Shown: positions 34,207 to 42,896, numbered from the stretch's first letter. The stretch is 64,000 nucleotides of DNA from Brasilonema sp. UFV-L1 (GCF_012912105.1 NZ_QMEA01000001.1:62001-126000); one strand, 5' to 3'. Made by a program: numbers and translations. Notes: a model not told the origin generated them from the letters alone.

Positions 34207-34453
34207 TTCAACCTCTAAATGGACGCAGAGAGATAATAAGACTGATAAAGCAGCAAATCTCGATGAAGCGTCAAGAATCTCCGCCCTTTTAGGGCGGTGA
34301 GTATGTCAAAAACTTCTTTTGTCCGCCCTTGAGTTTTTGGAGAGAGGCAACTCCGCGCTAACGCGCCGCTCCGCTAACATACATCTTTTCCCTCTCTTGC
34401 CGTCGGCAAGAATTGATCAAAGATATAATCGTCGCTGCGACGCAAAGTCAGCG

Positions 34454-34570
34454 AAAAAATCGGGCAGGCTTAATAAAAACGAGTACCCGACTACGACGAC
34501 AGATCAACAAACGTTTGCGTAGCGCCCCCTTCGGGGCTAGCCTGCCCGATTTTTTTACGTGTTAGACCCC
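34454..34570 (+). other. Covarying-stem hairpin element, copy 2
   Basis: The perfect 17-bp arms are 34454-34470 (AAAAAATCGGGCAGGCT) and 34539-34555. The 68-nt loop contains AACGAGTACCCGACT and ACAGATCAAC. The downstream flank TACGTGTTAGACCCC is at 34556-34570. The upstream flank is only weakly like that of the other two copies, and the loop carries an extra GC-rich insert. It lies about 150 bp beyond the right end of the IS, facing away from copy 1. Confidence 0.75.
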
Positions 34571-34687
34571 CGTACCGTCTTATATCCCGACACTAAACGG
34601 AGTACCGTTATAGTGCGGGACTTACGACGAAGAAGTTAAACCTGCCAGAAATTTTTACTTGGAAATACACAAAATCTTTTTGAAGGC

Positions 34688-34693
34688 TATAAT
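34688..34693 (+). promoter_or_regulatory. -10 box of the 6S RNA gene
   Basis: A perfect TATAAT ends about six bases before the presumed 6S RNA start near 34699. I do not see a good -35 box at the usual distance; an ACTTGGAA stretch lies further upstream. Confidence 0.6.
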
Positions 34694-34698
34694 GGGTT

Positions 34699-34885
34699 TG
34701 TTGCACTGCTACGTTGGTGACTGCCATAAAGTTTTTTGATCTATGTCGAAAGCAACAAGGGAACCTCACAATTCTCGTGGCAGTAGACCGGGCTAAGTAT
34801 CCGGAAACTTTAAACGAGGCAATAGGTGCCCACCTGGTTTATCCAGGTCATAAACTTAGGTAAAACGGCGTAGCGGTGCGTTAAA
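34699..34885 (+). ncRNA. ssaA: 6S RNA (cyanobacterial SsaA type)
   Basis: 6S RNA mimics an open promoter and sequesters RNA polymerase holoenzyme. The roughly 187-nt transcript would be closed by an 11-bp terminal stem, GCACUGCUACG (34703-34713) with CGUAGCGGUGC (34869-34879). It is interrupted by a long, irregular central region with stems such as CCGGGCUAAGUAUCCGG and CACCUGGUUUAUCCAGGU, the expected 6S architecture and length. A TATAAT promoter precedes it and a hairpin terminator follows. Cyanobacterial ssaA genes are typically close to purK, which here is the nearest upstream gene apart from the mobile island. Confidence 0.75.
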
Positions 34886-34890
34886 ACATT

Positions 34891-34930
34891 AAGCTCCCTT
34901 GATCAGTTAAGACACGGGAGCTTTAATTTA
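34891..34930 (+). terminator. Rho-independent-type terminator
   Basis: AAGCTCCC (34891-34898) pairs with GGGAGCTT (34916-34923), followed by a T-rich tail TTTAATTTA. It lies just beyond the 6S RNA stem and would end that transcript. Confidence 0.7.
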
Positions 34931-35185
34931 TAGAAAGGAGTTAGCTGGTCATTCATAAAAAATGAAAAAATTTAAAGATGTGACAGACACAAACTTCATA
35001 TCTTCATATATATTTGTCTAAGTCTACACATTAATTAAGTCTATTTTAGATACTTTATATTAAATATATTAAAATAAATTCCTATTTTCAGATAAAAAAT
35101 CTGTGTAAAGTGATCTTATATTAGGGTACCAACAAGAGTTAAAATCACAAGAATTAAGCTAAATTGTGGTTAAAGCTGTAAAGAA

Positions 35186-36454
35186 TTGTTAAAAAACCTG
35201 AAAAATAGCGTGTTTCCAGCCTCGGTTTTCAAACTAGACAACGGTTTAACTTTAATTCATCAAGAAATGATCACAACCCCCGTCGTTGTGGCAGATGTTT
35301 GGGTACGTGCAGGTGCCAACCAAGAGCCAGAACCGTGGTATGGTATGGCTCACTTCTTGGAACACATGATTTTTAAAGGAACTGCAACACTACCGCCAGG
35401 GATGTTTGATCAGAAAATTGAAAATTGGGGTGGAGTCACCAATGCGGCGACAAGTCACGATTATGCTCATTATTCTGTGATCACAGCTTCGCTGCATGTA
35501 AAAGAAACTTTGCCTCACTTGGGGGAGTTGCTGCTGAAGGCGACAATCCCAGAAGATGAATTTATTCGTGAACGACATGTTGTGCTAGAAGAAATTCGTC
35601 AATCACATGATGATCCAGATTGGATAGGATTTCACGCTCTGATTTCCAGTGTTTACCAACATCATCCTTATGGACGTTCCGTACTGGGTGGCGAGCAAGA
35701 ATTGATGCAGCAATCTCCAGAAATTATGCGCTGTTTTCACCGTGCTTACTACCAACCAGAAAACATGACAGTGGTGATTGTGGGCGGGATAGGTGCAGAT
35801 TCTGCTTTAGAATTAGCAACTCAGACATTTGCTGATTTTGCTGAACCCTGTTGCGACTGTCCTCAAAGAAAGGAAGTCACAAAGCCAATTCTATCAGGAA
35901 TTCGCCGTCAAGAACTTTTTTTGCCTCGCTTGGAGATGGGGCGATTATTAATGGCTTGGACAGGACCTGGAGTGGAACAGCTACACACTTGTTGTGGGTT
36001 GGATTTGCTTTCTGTGTTACTAGCGGAAGGACGCACCTCTCGTCTCGTGCGTGATTTGCGAGAAGAGCAGCAATTGGTGCAAGGTATTTGTAGTCATTTT
36101 TCCTTACAACAAGACTGCAGTTTATTTACAATCACAGCCTGGTTAGAACCAGAAAATTTGGAACGTGTCGAATCCTTAATTCGTCTGCATTTGCAGGATT
36201 TAATTGACAATGGCATCAGCGAGCAGGAAATCATCCGCGCTCAAAGGTTACTGTGTAACGACTTTGCGTTTTCTACCGAGACACCAAATCAGCTAGCAGG
36301 ACTTTATGGATACTACAACACTATTGCCCAAGCTGAATTAGCAATGACTTATTCGTGGCAAATTCAGTCATATAATGAGAAACAACTGCAAAAATTAGCA
36401 CAAGAATGTCTCTCACCTAATCATTATGCAGTAACAGTACTTAAACCTTATTAG
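35186..36454 (+). CDS. M16 family zinc peptidase, catalytic partner
   Basis: This 422-residue M16B-type peptidase (processing peptidase/PqqL-like) has the inverted zinc motif HFLEHMIFKG (His56, Glu59, His60) and the downstream acidic HVVLEEIRQ. A C-terminal half of the same fold follows. The next gene is a related M16 protein without the zinc motif, so the pair probably forms a heterodimer such as the two-gene M16B peptidases of bacteria. Substrates are unknown. The frame opens with TTG at 35186; no ATG lies near, and a GTG at 35210 is an alternative. Confidence 0.88.
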   Translation: MLKNLKNSVFPASVFKLDNGLTLIHQEMITTPVVVADVWVRAGANQEPEPWYGMAHFLEHMIFKGTATLPPGMFDQKIENWGGVTNAATSHDYAHYSVITASLHVKETLPHLGELLLKATIPEDEFIRERHVVLEEIRQSHDDPDWIGFHALISSVYQHHPYGRSVLGGEQELMQQSPEIMRCFHRAYYQPENMTVVIVGGIGADSALELATQTFADFAEPCCDCPQRKEVTKPILSGIRRQELFLPRLEMGRLLMAWTGPGVEQLHTCCGLDLLSVLLAEGRTSRLVRDLREEQQLVQGICSHFSLQQDCSLFTITAWLEPENLERVESLIRLHLQDLIDNGISEQEIIRAQRLLCNDFAFSTETPNQLAGLYGYYNTIAQAELAMTYSWQIQSYNEKQLQKLAQECLSPNHYAVTVLKPY

Positions 36455-36506
36455 TGACTATTCATTTTCAGTACACAGTACACAGTACACAGTTAACAGC
36501 TTCTTC

Positions 36507-36553
36507 AGCTAACTGATAACTGATAACTGGTAACTGATAACTGATAACTGATC
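36507..36553. repeat. Heptamer-type tandem repeat (AACTGAT)
   Basis: Five or more imperfect copies of AACTGAT/AACTGGT lie between the two peptidase genes; the same unit recurs near 38080-38117. This is the short tandem repeat type typical of heterocystous cyanobacteria. Confidence 0.7.
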
Positions 36554-36570
36554 AAAAGGACTAATGATAA

Positions 36571-37878
36571 ATGACAACATCGGTGCAAAAATCTCATATC
36601 TATCGCACAGTATTGAACAATGGCATTGTAGTGCTGGTGGTAGAAAATCCGGCTGCAGATATTATTGCAGGACGGATTTTTATCCGCGCAGGTAGCTGTT
36701 ATGAAAATCAGGAGCAAGCTGGGTTAGCATATTTGCTATCAACAGTACTTACAAAAGGTTGCGATGGACTTTCAAGTTTGGATATCGCTGAACAAGTAGA
36801 GTCAGTGGGAGCAAGTTTGAGCGCAGACACTGCATCCGATTACTTTTTGCTTTCGTTGAAGACAGTCACCTCAGATTTTCCACAAATGTTTACTTTGGCG
36901 GGACGAATTTTGCGATCGCCGACATTTCCACAAGCAGAAGTAGAACTAGAAAAACGTATTGCTCTACAAGATATTCGCTCACAACAAGAACAACCGTTTA
37001 CCATTGCTTTTGACCAACTCCGGGATGTTATGTATCAAAACCATCCTTATGCAAGGTCAGCATTAGGCAATGAAGCGACTATGAGCAGCTTAACCCAAAA
37101 AGACTTAGTGCAGTATCATCAAACTCATTTTCGTCCTGATAATATTGTTATTAGTATTGCTGGACGCATCACACCAGAAAGTGCGATCGCTCTTGTGGAA
37201 GAAGTTTTTGGTGATTGGCAATCGCCTCCCACTCAGCCATTGGTAAAACTCAATTTACCAAAACTATCAATTGAACCCCAAATTAAGATTAAGCCTCAAC
37301 AGACACAGCAATCTATCGTCATGCTAGGTTATTTGGGAGCATCCGTGCTGTCTGATGACTACGCTGCATTGAAATTACTGTCTACTTACTTGGGAAATGG
37401 TCTTTCGAGTCGCTTGTTTGTGGAATTACGTGAAAAGCGCGGCTTGGCTTACGAAGTCTCAGCATTTTACCCAACACGACTCTCAACAGCATCATTTGTC
37501 GTTTATATGGGTACAGCACCAGAAAATACCCAAGTCGCTCTTTCTGGTTTGCGCAAAGAAGTTGATTTATTATTTACCACGCAACTAGAAGAAGATGCCC
37601 TCCAAGCAGCTAAAAACAAGATACTAGGACAGTACGCCTTGGGCAAACAAACCAACGCGCAAATCGCTCAAATCTATGGCTGGTATGAAATTTTAGGATT
37701 GGGAATTGATTTTGATACAAAGTTTCAGCAGGCGATCGCCTCTGTAAATTCCACACATGCAATGACAGCAGCTGATCAATATTTACGGGAACCTTATGTG
37801 TCACTAGTCGGTCAAGAACAAGCGGTTAATAGTGCAATTGCATACTTCAATTCCTATTCAACAACCCCAGTTGTTTAA
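36571..37878 (+). CDS. M16 family peptidase-like protein, non-catalytic partner
   Basis: A full-length M16 fold (435 aa) in which the place of HxxEH reads LAYLLSTVLTKG, so the zinc site is missing. The C-terminal half keeps the substrate-clamp features (ELREKRGLAYEVSAFY). Paired M16 genes commonly consist of one zinc-bearing and one inactive chain that together form the clam-shell chamber; the order and spacing here fit that model. The start ATG 36571 has AAAGGA upstream. Confidence 0.87.
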   Translation: MTTSVQKSHIYRTVLNNGIVVLVVENPAADIIAGRIFIRAGSCYENQEQAGLAYLLSTVLTKGCDGLSSLDIAEQVESVGASLSADTASDYFLLSLKTVTSDFPQMFTLAGRILRSPTFPQAEVELEKRIALQDIRSQQEQPFTIAFDQLRDVMYQNHPYARSALGNEATMSSLTQKDLVQYHQTHFRPDNIVISIAGRITPESAIALVEEVFGDWQSPPTQPLVKLNLPKLSIEPQIKIKPQQTQQSIVMLGYLGASVLSDDYAALKLLSTYLGNGLSSRLFVELREKRGLAYEVSAFYPTRLSTASFVVYMGTAPENTQVALSGLRKEVDLLFTTQLEEDALQAAKNKILGQYALGKQTNAQIAQIYGWYEILGLGIDFDTKFQQAIASVNSTHAMTAADQYLREPYVSLVGQEQAVNSAIAYFNSYSTTPVV

Positions 37879-37932
37879 ACTCGCTCAAGAATCAATGAAC
37901 AATGAACAGTTATCAATTATCAATTAACAATT

Positions 37933-38064
37933 AAGTAGGTCAACCTAATTAAACGTAAAATGTCATTACGAGCGTAACGCAGTGCAGCGTAGACCCCGGA
38001 GGGGGCTTCCCTCCGGGTAGTAATCGCAAAATTCTATCTTACGTTTTTCAATGTTGACCTACTT
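37933..38064. mobile_element. MITE-like element, copy 1
   Basis: The ends AAGTAGGTCAAC (37933-37944) and GTTGACCTACTT (38053-38064) are perfect 12-bp inverted repeats, with a second complementary layer (AAACGTAAAAT against ATCTTACGTTT) inside. The centre has a CCGGAGGG/CCCTCCGG hairpin and no coding frame. A second copy with the same inner ends is at 48995-49196. Confidence 0.7.
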
Positions 38065-38308
38065 ATCAGTTATCAATTATCAAATCGATAACTGATAACT
38101 GATAATTGATAACTGACAGGCGAGCCAAGACATCTGAAGTTTAAGTAGGCGAGGGGCTATCTCGCGGAAATACGATCAAAAGCAGTATGAAAAAAAATAT
38201 CTTTAGTAACCAACAAAGAATTCAGAATAACGTGAAGCTAGCCGGACAAAATCTTCTGCTTGGCAGACTTCACCAGGAGTGTGTAAGTGGATGGAATATT
38301 AAGTTTAA

Positions 38309-38330
38309 CACCCCTGAATTTATTGGGGTG
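38309..38330 (+). other. Leader hairpin upstream of the peptidoglycan-binding gene
   Basis: CACCCC (38309-38314) pairs with GGGGTG (38325-38330) about 100 nt before the next start codon. There is no U-tract, so it is more likely an mRNA leader structure than a terminator. The rest of 38065-38430 holds heptamer repeats and no gene I would support. Confidence 0.35.
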
Positions 38331-38430
38331 AGGAACGGTTATACTGAATTATGTCTTCTGTCTTTTGACTCCTTCTGGCTTAGAGTTTTTCAACCCCCCT
38401 GTCAATTGCTACAAAATAAAAACACAGCAG

Positions 38431-39435
38431 ATGTATAAATCATTATTAGTGATCAAAATACTGCTGTACTGCAGTGTATTTCTGCTTCTTGGCTTCTGTG
38501 CTAAAGAATCGGTTGCATCGCAACCACAACAAATAGCGCAAGCAACTTCCTCTGAAGGTATCAACCGTCCTACTCTCCAAATTGGTAGCAAAGGAGAGCG
38601 CGTCACAGAACTTCAAGCAGCTTTAAAACTTTTGGGCTTCTATACAGGTACAGTAGATGGGGTGTATAGCGAAAGTACTGTCCTCGCTGTTTCCCGCTTC
38701 CAGGAAGCTGCTGGCTTAAAAGCAGATGGCATTGTAGATGCAACAACTTGGCAACAACTCTTCCCCAGTGAAGCGACAGTCGCATCATCTAGACCATTAC
38801 CTAGCTCTACAAGCAGGTTTCCTGCTCCATCTGCAACTTCTAACACCAATCAAGTTGTGATTCCTACTTCTAATAATTCAAGACCTCCGACAACATCAGC
38901 GACAACTGTAAAACCAGAACCACGACCGACGACAACATCAACTGCAACCAGCAACACCACAGCGACAACTGCAAAACCAGAGCCACGACCGACGACAACA
39001 TCAACTGCAACAACTCGTACCAGAAAAGATAGTTCCAATCCAGGGCCGCAATCTGCAACACGCAATACAACTGCTAGTTCACAGAGGACGTCCGTACGAC
39101 AATCAACATCGACTCGCTCTGGCTCGACTCGTTCTGAGCAAACTGTTCGTACTCAGCAATCCTCTAGTCCGAGTTCAACGACTCGTACTCAACAAATTTC
39201 TTCAATTCAGTATACCTCAGAAGGATTACCAATTCTACGTCTAGGAATGCGTGGTTCAGAGGTTGTTAGATTGCAAAGGCGACTGCAAAGACTCGGTTTG
39301 TTGAAGGTAGATCAAATTGATGGCGATTTTGGTGCATCAACCGAAGCTGCAGTTATAGCCTTACAAAAGCGGTATGGTCTAGAAGCAGATGGTGTGGCTG
39401 GTGGAGCAACTTGGGAGATTCTCATGAGACGGTGA
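38431..39435 (+). CDS. Secreted protein with two peptidoglycan-binding domains
   Basis: From ATG 38431 the protein starts with a signal peptide (hydrophobic IKILLYCSVFLLLGFC, then VASQ). A PG_binding_1 domain follows (RPTLQIGSKGERVTELQAAL ... YSESTVLAVSRFQ), then about 130 residues of Thr/Ser/Pro/Arg linker and a second PG_binding_1 domain (LRLGMRGSEVVRLQRRL ... FGASTEAAVIALQ) at the end. No catalytic domain is present, so it probably anchors to or senses the cell wall. The linker holds a DNA-level tandem duplication (KPEPRPTTTSTAT twice). The frame can open upstream at 38365 but the signal peptide argues for 38431. Confidence 0.85.
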   Translation: MYKSLLVIKILLYCSVFLLLGFCAKESVASQPQQIAQATSSEGINRPTLQIGSKGERVTELQAALKLLGFYTGTVDGVYSESTVLAVSRFQEAAGLKADGIVDATTWQQLFPSEATVASSRPLPSSTSRFPAPSATSNTNQVVIPTSNNSRPPTTSATTVKPEPRPTTTSTATSNTTATTAKPEPRPTTTSTATTRTRKDSSNPGPQSATRNTTASSQRTSVRQSTSTRSGSTRSEQTVRTQQSSSPSSTTRTQQISSIQYTSEGLPILRLGMRGSEVVRLQRRLQRLGLLKVDQIDGDFGASTEAAVIALQKRYGLEADGVAGGATWEILMRR

Positions 39436-39542
39436 GGAAGCTGTAATATTAGCTCTAACATTTACAATACCGTTTCAGTTTTTTAAAGTGAAACGGTACA
39501 CCATGCTTGTGTATTCAAGGTCATTCACTTGATACTCAGATT

Positions 39543-39887
39543 TCACCGCTCGCTTATCAAGTCAGACGAGCTATTTTCTATACAAACAGTTTCCTTTTGT
39601 TCATACAAGCGACAACCTTCGCAAGGTCCACTCGGGTTAACAGCACAGCGCAGAAAACCAGAACGAGCATTAAATCGACAGCTGATATCGCCAACAAGGT
39701 AACCGACTCCTTCTAAATAATAGCGATCGCTATTACCTGGTATCGTATTTTGCTGCACTCGCCCCACAAAAGAAGTTGTAGCGACTCGCCTAAATCGCGA
39801 TCGCATTCTAGCCCGTGTTTTACGCATCAACCACAGGGAGAACAGGGACGGTAAGAAACCAATGATTATAACCAAAAGTGTTTTCAC
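39543..39887 (-). CDS. Conserved cyanobacterial small protein (DUF6464-like)
   Basis: A single N-terminal membrane helix (LLVIIIGFLPSLFSLWL) precedes a basic linker and a compact Cys-rich domain: YYLEGVGYLVGDISCRFNAR, LRCAVNPSGPCEGCRLYE. The cysteines look suited to metal binding or disulphides. I recognise the sequence as a family widespread in cyanobacteria (I believe DUF6464) with no assigned function. The start is GTG 39887, supported by AAGGTG six bases upstream. Confidence 0.75.
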   Translation of the reverse strand: MKTLLVIIIGFLPSLFSLWLMRKTRARMRSRFRRVATTSFVGRVQQNTIPGNSDRYYLEGVGYLVGDISCRFNARSGFLRCAVNPSGPCEGCRLYEQKETVCIENSSSDLISER

Positions 39888-40175
39888 TTCAACACCTTCT
39901 TTTAACTTCTTTTATGTACTTATCGTCCCTGGTGTTGTATCCTAGCATCGCAAGAGAGTACAATCTGTAGGGAGTTTGATATAAGAGAAAGCTAACGCTA
40001 AAACAAGTGTCAGCCATCATTTTAACTAGCATAACTGTTGCAACCCAAACCGTGGGTTTTGATGAATGTTAGTACTTTAAAGATTTGTTTCTGAGTCACT
40101 CTTCACCGAAAGGTATTAGGGGTACAGGCGTATTACTCACGACCTACCCCTCATACCCTCTATATCATTAGTGCT

Positions 40176-42764
40176 TCAGTTTCCTGAAAACAGCGTCATC
40201 ATGTACGGAACTTGATAAGTTGAAAGCCAACGAGTTTCTCCATTGCGTGTCTCGGAAACTAGAGTGTCATAGTATTGTGCTGGATCGTAATGATTTGATC
40301 GATAGACTAACGAGGTGCTTGAGTTATCGCTAATGAACGCTGGTGTCTGCTTTTCTTGGCTGGAAAATGAGCGTGCAGGGTAGATAAGTCCTCCTAGCAG
40401 TTCAGTCTTCGCTCCGTTTTTTGAGTCGATAATGGTGCCAGTGCCTTCAGTTTTTAGCCCTAGAATCCAAAGATTACCACCATTATTCACTATTTTGGTA
40501 TTATTAGATTCAATATTGAGCTGGCGTGCCCAAACATTTTGATTGGGTTGCACTTGCAAGGAGCCAAGATTCACATCCTCAAGGAACAATTCGCCTGCAC
40601 CAGAACTGGAAGTATATTGGTAGAATCCATCTTTAAGTGCAACTGATCGTGATGAACTGTTATGGTCTACCTTTGCTCCATAACCAAACCCCTCAACAAT
40701 CAGCGGAGAATCTGTACTACTTCCTTCGACTACAAACTTAATACCACCCCCATTTTGACCATGAGATTCCCCATCGACGACCGATGAAAACCCTACGATA
40801 CGTTTAACCGTTGCAGGAACCGTGAGCACAGTTTCGTTAAAGGAGAAGTATTTACCGAAGTCGAAGTAGATGGTAGACTTGCCAGAATCAAGCACCGACT
40901 GCAACTCGCTTGTATCAGTGAACCCTACAGGGTTTAGTGTAATGCGTCCCCAGTTCGCCGGATCGTTCTCCTGAAACTCTGGAGTCTCCTTAACGGGCAA
41001 GTTGAGAGACTGGTTGGCACCGTTAAACAACTGGTAACTCTCTGAGGCATATTCAGTCAGAGTAGTGCCAGGGACGACTACGCCTTTGTGCTTAATTGCT
41101 GATTGATAGCCACTGGTGTTGAGATTACGTACATAAAAACTTCCTTCTGTTTCAATGGCACTAACATTAGATGCACCTCCTTCGAGGTTTGCATCTATTA
41201 GGGTGACCATACCACCCCAACTCGTTCCCTGAATCACTGGTACGCTGTTGGTACTATTTAATCCACGAATTGTTAACGTGCCATTCTCGTTCCTAATACC
41301 AGCTATGTTTTGATTTTTGAGGGTGATGTTCTCAAAAGTTGGTCCGTACTCAGTCGGGGTGAGTCTGATACCATAATCAAAGCCCTCAATTTGGACATTC
41401 TTAATGAGACACGGACCTGGCCATTGACGATCCATTGCCAGACCTGCAAAACCCTTGCCATCTCTAGATTTAATCGTCACATCTTTCATTGAACCAACAT
41501 TACTAGAAATGTAGTCGATGCCGATGGAACCAGCATTACCAATTCCTGTGTCAACGCTAAGGTTATGGATGTTCTGACGGAAAGATGTGTTACCATCCGG
41601 AGTTTGAATGACTGCTTTGGGAGCAGCAGAGTTGTCAAAGCCAGACGCGTAGTCTCTCAGCTTGATCACAGTAGCACCACTGCCTTCACCTTGGAGGGTA
41701 ACGCCGCTACCAATCCAATTGAGTGTATCACTCACGTCATAGGTCCCATCTTTGAAGTGAAGTGCTTTGGGGCGACCGAAGTAATCATCGTGTATGGAGT
41801 TACCATTAGCATCGACCCGTCCATCATCAAGTGCTCTCTGAATCGCGGCAGTATCATCGATGCCATCGTTAGGTCTTGCCCCATAATCCTCAACGCTCTT
41901 CATGAAGCCTTGTGGAAGATATGGATCTCCCAGAGTTGCATGGTACGTTCGTTGCGCTTGAGGTTGCAACGATGACACTGATTCTATTTGACCAACTTTG
42001 TACTCTAACTCCCAATTGCCTCCTTTAGTTGCATCTCCTGTCAAGTCAGTGGAAGCAGCTATATCAGCTCCTGTGATTTCACTTAGCTGTGCTACAAAAC
42101 GGCTACCTTGCTCGCCTTGAGCTACATGACAGCCATCGATGAGGATGTCAGCATTATCAGTCAGAGCATCCGCCCAACTTTGTAATTGCTGGCTGTATCG
42201 CTCAACAGCAGCAGAGTCTAGAGAGGTTTGTCCAATTTGCAGACTCCCTGAAGTGCCGTGAGAAATAATTTCTACTTTGGAAATTGTGTGATCATATTTG
42301 GACAATTCCCTCGTCATTTGCTCAACAGCATCTTTTGAGGAATCGAGTACAATCGCCTTCGCTTCTGGTGAAACCCCAGCAACTAAACTTTGATAATCTT
42401 CTACACTAGAGTCAATAAAAACCAAACTCTGTTGAGTTGCCTTTTGCAGTCCATTTTCTTGAATGTTATGACCTAGTAATTCATCATTGCTTTTGCTCAA
42501 GTCGCTCGCAACTCTAAGCTCATCATCATTCCTGCTAACCAAAATATCCCCAAAATCTTCAACAGATAACTTGGCAGACAGCAAATTAAGGTTGCTTGTG
42601 TTGCTTGCCTCTATAAGGCTATTAGCAATGTTGGTATATGATGCTCCCTGCTGAGTATTGTGTGCCTGTAATTCATGGTTTGCCGCCCAACTCGATACAA
42701 CATCATGGGTTGTATAGTTTGAGTTTTGGGAAGGAATTTGCAGCGACACGTCAGCAGAAGTCAT
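40176..42764 (-). CDS. DUF4347 plus pectate-lyase-type beta-helix protein
   Basis: Residues about 90-265 form a DUF4347 domain (VFIDSSVEDYQSLV ... VEIISHGTSGSLQIG ... ILIDGCHVAQGEQGS), which occurs at the N-termini of large cyanobacterial surface proteins. A right-handed beta helix of the pectate lyase 3/GH55 type follows (SVEDYGARPNDGIDDTAAI, then GLAMDRQWPGP, repeats of G/N-rich turns to the end). It could be a glycan-binding or glycan-cleaving surface protein. No classical signal peptide is seen, so export is probably non-Sec. ATG 42764 is preceded by AAGGGA. Confidence 0.82.
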   Translation of the reverse strand: MTSADVSLQIPSQNSNYTTHDVVSSWAANHELQAHNTQQGASYTNIANSLIEASNTSNLNLLSAKLSVEDFGDILVSRNDDELRVASDLSKSNDELLGHNIQENGLQKATQQSLVFIDSSVEDYQSLVAGVSPEAKAIVLDSSKDAVEQMTRELSKYDHTISKVEIISHGTSGSLQIGQTSLDSAAVERYSQQLQSWADALTDNADILIDGCHVAQGEQGSRFVAQLSEITGADIAASTDLTGDATKGGNWELEYKVGQIESVSSLQPQAQRTYHATLGDPYLPQGFMKSVEDYGARPNDGIDDTAAIQRALDDGRVDANGNSIHDDYFGRPKALHFKDGTYDVSDTLNWIGSGVTLQGEGSGATVIKLRDYASGFDNSAAPKAVIQTPDGNTSFRQNIHNLSVDTGIGNAGSIGIDYISSNVGSMKDVTIKSRDGKGFAGLAMDRQWPGPCLIKNVQIEGFDYGIRLTPTEYGPTFENITLKNQNIAGIRNENGTLTIRGLNSTNSVPVIQGTSWGGMVTLIDANLEGGASNVSAIETEGSFYVRNLNTSGYQSAIKHKGVVVPGTTLTEYASESYQLFNGANQSLNLPVKETPEFQENDPANWGRITLNPVGFTDTSELQSVLDSGKSTIYFDFGKYFSFNETVLTVPATVKRIVGFSSVVDGESHGQNGGGIKFVVEGSSTDSPLIVEGFGYGAKVDHNSSSRSVALKDGFYQYTSSSGAGELFLEDVNLGSLQVQPNQNVWARQLNIESNNTKIVNNGGNLWILGLKTEGTGTIIDSKNGAKTELLGGLIYPARSFSSQEKQTPAFISDNSSTSLVYRSNHYDPAQYYDTLVSETRNGETRWLSTYQVPYMMTLFSGN

Positions 42765-42896
42765 AGAATCCCTTTCCTTGTTTGTGATGTGATATTCTCG
42801 GTATCAGATACTACACCGAATCATGCACCTACGTCAAGATTTTATAAAATTCTTGTTTTGATTTAAATTTTTTATGTCTTGTTAGAACTTGATTCT

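Larger units (their letters stand above)
31830..34212 (+). mobile_element. Group II intron inserted in tnpB
   Basis: The 5' end is GTGCGG, fitting the GUGYG consensus, and the 3' end is TTCAAC, fitting the AY consensus. Cutting exactly at these ends rejoins the tnpB frame. A hairpin at 32138-32163 exposes TCGTG, which pairs with the last five exon bases CACGA: a likely EBS1-IBS1 contact. Domain V (34138-34172) and a domain VI helix follow, and the intron encodes an RT-maturase-HNH protein. All parts for retrohoming appear present. Confidence 0.9.
30273..34297 (+). mobile_element. IS200/IS605-family insertion sequence (interrupted)
   Basis: Divergent tnpA and tnpB are bounded by matching subterminal hairpins: CCGTCCT-tct-AGGACGG at 30273-30289 on the left and CCGCCCT-ttt-AGGGCGG at 34281-34297 on the right. 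These are the folded single-strand ends that Y1 transposases recognise. Given limits are hairpin to hairpin; the true cleavage sites lie slightly outside. The tnpA stop falls inside the left hairpin. Without the group II intron the element would be about 1.65 kb, normal for IS605. It lies between purK and 6S RNA. Confidence 0.85.
30733..34300 (+). pseudogene. tnpB: tnpB (RNA-guided nuclease family), nonsense mutation and intron insertion
   Basis: The exons are 30733-31829 and 34213-34300. TnpB is the IS605 RuvC/zinc-ribbon nuclease ancestral to Cas12. The helical N-terminus (KARYQYRFYPTDQQRQSL), RuvC I (IGIDLGIKTFAVMSNG) and RuvC II (IALEDLNVSGML) are intact, and the zinc ribbon starts CSDCGF. 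An in-frame TGA at 31750-31752 replaces the residue inside the second Cys pair (C-stop-NCG), before the RuvC III Asp in DRDENAAKNI. Further on, a group II intron interrupts codon GA|C; removing it gives GHCHDSKWTQRDNKT and a TGA at 34298. The protein is therefore split by the nonsense codon even if the intron splices. Confidence 0.88.

Noticed and set aside
36571-37878. Loss of the zinc motif in the second M16 protein as decay
   Set aside because: Two-gene M16 systems normally pair one active and one inactive chain, so this is expected rather than a defect.
36507-38117. AACTGAT tandem repeats as a CRISPR array
   Set aside because: Units are only about seven bases, contiguous and without unique spacers. 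No cas genes are nearby; the PD-(D/E)XK nuclease alone is not evidence.
38187-38438. 83-codon frame before the peptidoglycan-binding gene
   Set aside because: It overlaps the next gene's start, has no family features and an uneven composition; more likely a leader region with a hairpin.
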